From: Novipirellula herctigrandis
GTDB lineage: Bacteria > Planctomycetota > Planctomycetia > Pirellulales > Pirellulaceae
DNA: 64,000 nucleotides
Assembly (NCBI GenBank): GCA_007859835.1
Contig: SJPJ01000001.1
Span: forward strand, 7,046,504-7,110,503
Reading direction: 5' to 3'
The notes under the pieces were generated by a model. It did not search any database, was not told the DNA's origin, and saw nothing but the letters and a program-made list of their open reading frames with translations. A program made the translations under genes and the position numbers. Shown here in pieces: positions 61,770 through 64,000 of this stretch. Positions within the stretch are counted from its first letter, which is position 1. Every line of letters starts with the position of its first letter.

Positions 61770-62797
61770 GTTTTGCGCACCCTTGGCTGTTGTTGCTTGC
61801 ACCCATTCCGTTCGTACTGGCTCTGTTGTGGCGTCGTCAACGGGGTAGCCTGACAGTGCCGTCGCTTCAGTTATGGGACAATACCAGCCTTGGACGGGCT
61901 CGTTATCTCTGGGTTCTTCCGACTTGTCGCGTCGTTGCTTTAACACTGCTGATAATTGCAATGGCGCGTCCTCAAGCAGGTTCGACTCAGTCAATCCAAG
62001 TCTCTGAAGGAATTGCCATTCAGCTACTCGTGGACGTGTCGAGCAGCATGAGCATGAGCATGCAAATGACGGATGGAAAGAATCGTAGCCGCATGGAGGT
62101 CGCCAAGGTGCTAGTCGAAAAATTCATCGCGGGAGATGGAGACGAACTTCACGGCCGAGAAGGCGACCTGCTGGGATTGATCACGTTTGCACGTTATGCC
62201 GATACGCGAAGCCCGCTCACTTTTGGCCACGATGCCTTATTGGAACTGGTTCGGGATCTCGAAATCCAGGAACGCCCCAATGAAGACGGAACAGGCTACG
62301 GTGATGCGTTGGCCGTCGCTGCTGCACGGCTAAAGCAACTTGATGATCCCGAAATCCGGCAAATGCGGTCGTTAGAAGGAGAAGTCGCCAGTCGCGTCAT
62401 CATCCTTTTGACTGACGGAGAAAACAACTCGGGTCAACACATGCCCGTTGAAGCTGCTGGATTGGCCAAAGAGTGGGGGTGTCGTGTTTATAGCATCAGT
62501 CTTGGTGAACACCCTCAAGAATTTTCGGGGCAGGCACTTGAGTCACCGCAACTTTCGGAAGCAGAGCGAGTGCTCGAGCACATTTGCATTGAAACCGGCG
62601 GAGTGTTTCGAACAGCCTTCGACTATGATTCGCTGCTAGCGGTTTATGCTGAAATTGACCAACTTGAACGATCCCGCATCGCGACTCGAGACTTCGCACA
62701 GATTGCCGAATGGTTCTGGCTGCCACTTGCCAGCTCGCTGCTATTGCTGTTCACTGCATTTTTAGTCGAAGCGACTTGGCTGAGGGCAGTGCCATGA
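61766..62797 (+). CDS. BatA-like VWA domain membrane protein
   Basis: From a TTG start overlapping the previous stop. Two N-terminal helices (WLLLLAPIPFVLALLW, VVALTLLIIAMARPQ) precede a VWA domain with the MIDAS motif LLVDVSSSMSMSM, the GTGYGDAL threonine loop and ILLTDGENNSGQHM; a last helix (FWLPLASSLLLLFTAFLV) closes the protein. This is the BatA layout (343 residues). It likely displays the VWA domain in the periplasm. Confidence 0.92.
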   Translation: MSFAHPWLLLLAPIPFVLALLWRRQRGSLTVPSLQLWDNTSLGRARYLWVLPTCRVVALTLLIIAMARPQAGSTQSIQVSEGIAIQLLVDVSSSMSMSMQMTDGKNRSRMEVAKVLVEKFIAGDGDELHGREGDLLGLITFARYADTRSPLTFGHDALLELVRDLEIQERPNEDGTGYGDALAVAAARLKQLDDPEIRQMRSLEGEVASRVIILLTDGENNSGQHMPVEAAGLAKEWGCRVYSISLGEHPQEFSGQALESPQLSEAERVLEHICIETGGVFRTAFDYDSLLAVYAEIDQLERSRIATRDFAQIAEWFWLPLASSLLLLFTAFLVEATWLRAVP

Positions 62798-64000
62798 CAC
62801 CCGTTACATTCCAAAATCCGATTCTGCTGTTGCTGATGCTGCTGTTGATTCCACTTGCAGTAGTGCTGAAACACGCGCGGTATCGCAGGAACGTGGTGTT
62901 GTCAGAGATGGGGGCCGACGCTTCATTACGGCGCAGCGTTTGGACGGACCGACTACGGCTAGCTGCCATGACACTACTAATGCTAGCCCTCGCTCGACCG
63001 GGCTATAGTCCGCGGCGACATTCAGTTTCAAAGAGTGGGCGTGATGTGATTTTCGTCCTTGATGTCTCTCAGAGCATGCTAGCCGAGGATGCCTATCCGT
63101 CTCGGTTGGAAGCCGCAAAGAATGGCATTCGTGATGCACTAGACAGTTTTCAAACAGAGCGAGTTGGATTTGTTATTTATGCCGGCAGTGCAAACATCCT
63201 ATGCCCGCTGACTTATGACTATGATTTCGTTCGTTACATGATCGACCAAGCCACCACGCGAGCGGTCGACTTTGGTGGAACAACGCTGCTTTCGGCGGTT
63301 GAAAAATGCACAGACAGCATGTTATCGGATAATCGAAAAGGAATGCAGGACTTGATCGTTCTGACGGACGGCGAGGAACATGGTTCGACCAATATCCGTG
63401 TTGCGGAATTACTGAAAGAACGCGACTTGGGACTGCTGGTGATTGGACTCGGCGATGCAACCTCGGGCTCTCGGATTCCTATCGAGGACGAAGAGGGAAA
63501 GACCGTTTACTTGAAGCACGAAGACCGCATTGTCACTACTCGTCTGAATGAACAAGGCTTGCGCGAGTTGGCCTCGAGTTCAAACGAAGCCATCTATCGT
63601 CCCATTGGGACCGCCGCGTTCGATCTCGCAGACATCTATTCAAGCTACGTTGTCGACAAACCGGTTGCGGGAACCGCGGGCACCGATACCTACCTCGTGT
63701 ACCGAGAAGCCGGTTTTGTGTTAATCGGGTTCGCGTTGATTCTTTTACTTTTCGCCGAGCGGAAGCTTGTCCGACCGCGTTCTCTTGGCTTGGCTATGAT
63801 CGTGCTGTTTTGCACGACTCTCACGAACGTGCATGCGGCTGATCCTGAGACGGCACAACGATTTGCTGAGGCCATGCAACTTCAGCAACAAGGAAGACAT
63901 ACGGATGCATTGGAAGCATATGATCTTCTCGAATCCGAATCATCTGGGCGCAGTTGGCTGCCTGCGGAAAAGGCTTCGCTGAGGTTCAATCAGGGGCTTT
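62794..64000 (+). CDS. BatB-like VWA protein with TPR-like tail (cut by window end)
   Basis: The ATG overlaps the BatA stop (ATGA) and the frame runs open to the window edge, giving 402 codons. Helix FQNPILLLLMLLLIPLAVVL, then ALARPGY, MIDAS motif FVLDVSQSMLAED, and IVLTDGEEHGS, with a helix at ~306-325. After a second helix (LGLAMIVLFCTTLTNVHAAD) a TPR-like region begins (RFAEAMQLQQQGRHTDALEA). BatB and BatC are thus probably fused. The 3' end is outside the window. Confidence 0.92.
   Translation, partial: MTPVTFQNPILLLLMLLLIPLAVVLKHARYRRNVVLSEMGADASLRRSVWTDRLRLAAMTLLMLALARPGYSPRRHSVSKSGRDVIFVLDVSQSMLAEDAYPSRLEAAKNGIRDALDSFQTERVGFVIYAGSANILCPLTYDYDFVRYMIDQATTRAVDFGGTTLLSAVEKCTDSMLSDNRKGMQDLIVLTDGEEHGSTNIRVAELLKERDLGLLVIGLGDATSGSRIPIEDEEGKTVYLKHEDRIVTTRLNEQGLRELASSSNEAIYRPIGTAAFDLADIYSSYVVDKPVAGTAGTDTYLVYREAGFVLIGFALILLLFAERKLVRPRSLGLAMIVLFCTTLTNVHAADPETAQRFAEAMQLQQQGRHTDALEAYDLLESESSGRSWLPAEKASLRFNQGL

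Overview
The window looks like a chromosomal piece of a marine planctomycete of the Rhodopirellula/Pirellulaceae type. The evidence is family content only: five intact secreted sulfatases (two with EF-hand tails), an agarase-like GH50 enzyme, four GH2 enzymes, GH29 fucosidases, a hydrazine-synthase-alpha-like c-type cytochrome, a MoxR/DUF58/VWA cluster and many IS remnants. No rRNA, tRNA or CRISPR array was seen.

Layout. 1-3000: small hypothetical genes, an HNH nuclease and the 3' end of a decayed group II intron. 3000-15440 (minus): a sulfated-polysaccharide locus with a metallophosphatase-LamG protein, GH50 agarase-like enzyme, GH2 beta-galactosidase and three sulfatases, ending in a chimeric pseudogene (GH50 head joined to a GH2 tail). 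15640-17290: a REP/RAYT island, in which a two-domain Y1-type transposase sits between clusters of covarying hairpins with a CAAG loop. 17320-27165 (minus): three paralogous GH2 enzymes with an unusual C-terminal domain, plus a Dabb protein and remnants of a sulfatase and an ECF sigma factor. 27200-36800: a mobile-element graveyard with IS481-type, integrase, DUF1016 and HNH-repeat fragments, an IS110 element and an ISKra4-like element. It also holds a nucleotidyltransferase gene pair resembling a toxin-antitoxin module and a large secreted hypothetical protein.

36794-45315 (minus) is a tightly overlapping ten-gene operon. It encodes a secreted protein with a CSVPVFRYALERW motif, a MacB-like permease and ATPase, a double ModA-type binding protein with ModB- and ModC-like partners, a half-size TauE/SafE protein, a ThiS-ThiF fusion, a MoaD-like carrier and a second E1-like enzyme. 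I regard it as the strongest candidate for an undescribed system, probably oxyanion (molybdate/tungstate) uptake combined with sulfur-carrier or cofactor chemistry.

45450-58503 (minus): a second sulfatase/fucosidase region. It has a chimeric sulfatase pseudogene, the HzsA-like cytochrome, two sulfatases, an intact GH29 fucosidase, a GH29 gene interrupted by a complete IS1380 element with flanking direct repeats, and a second GH29 remnant. 59170-64000 (plus): MoxR ATPase, DUF58, BatD-like and two VWA proteins, the last cut by the window edge.

Together the sulfatases, GH50, GH2 and GH29 enzymes suggest periplasmic breakdown of sulfated galactans and fucose-containing glycans, as found in algae. 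The many pseudogenes, chimeras and short tandem repeats show a region under active rearrangement.
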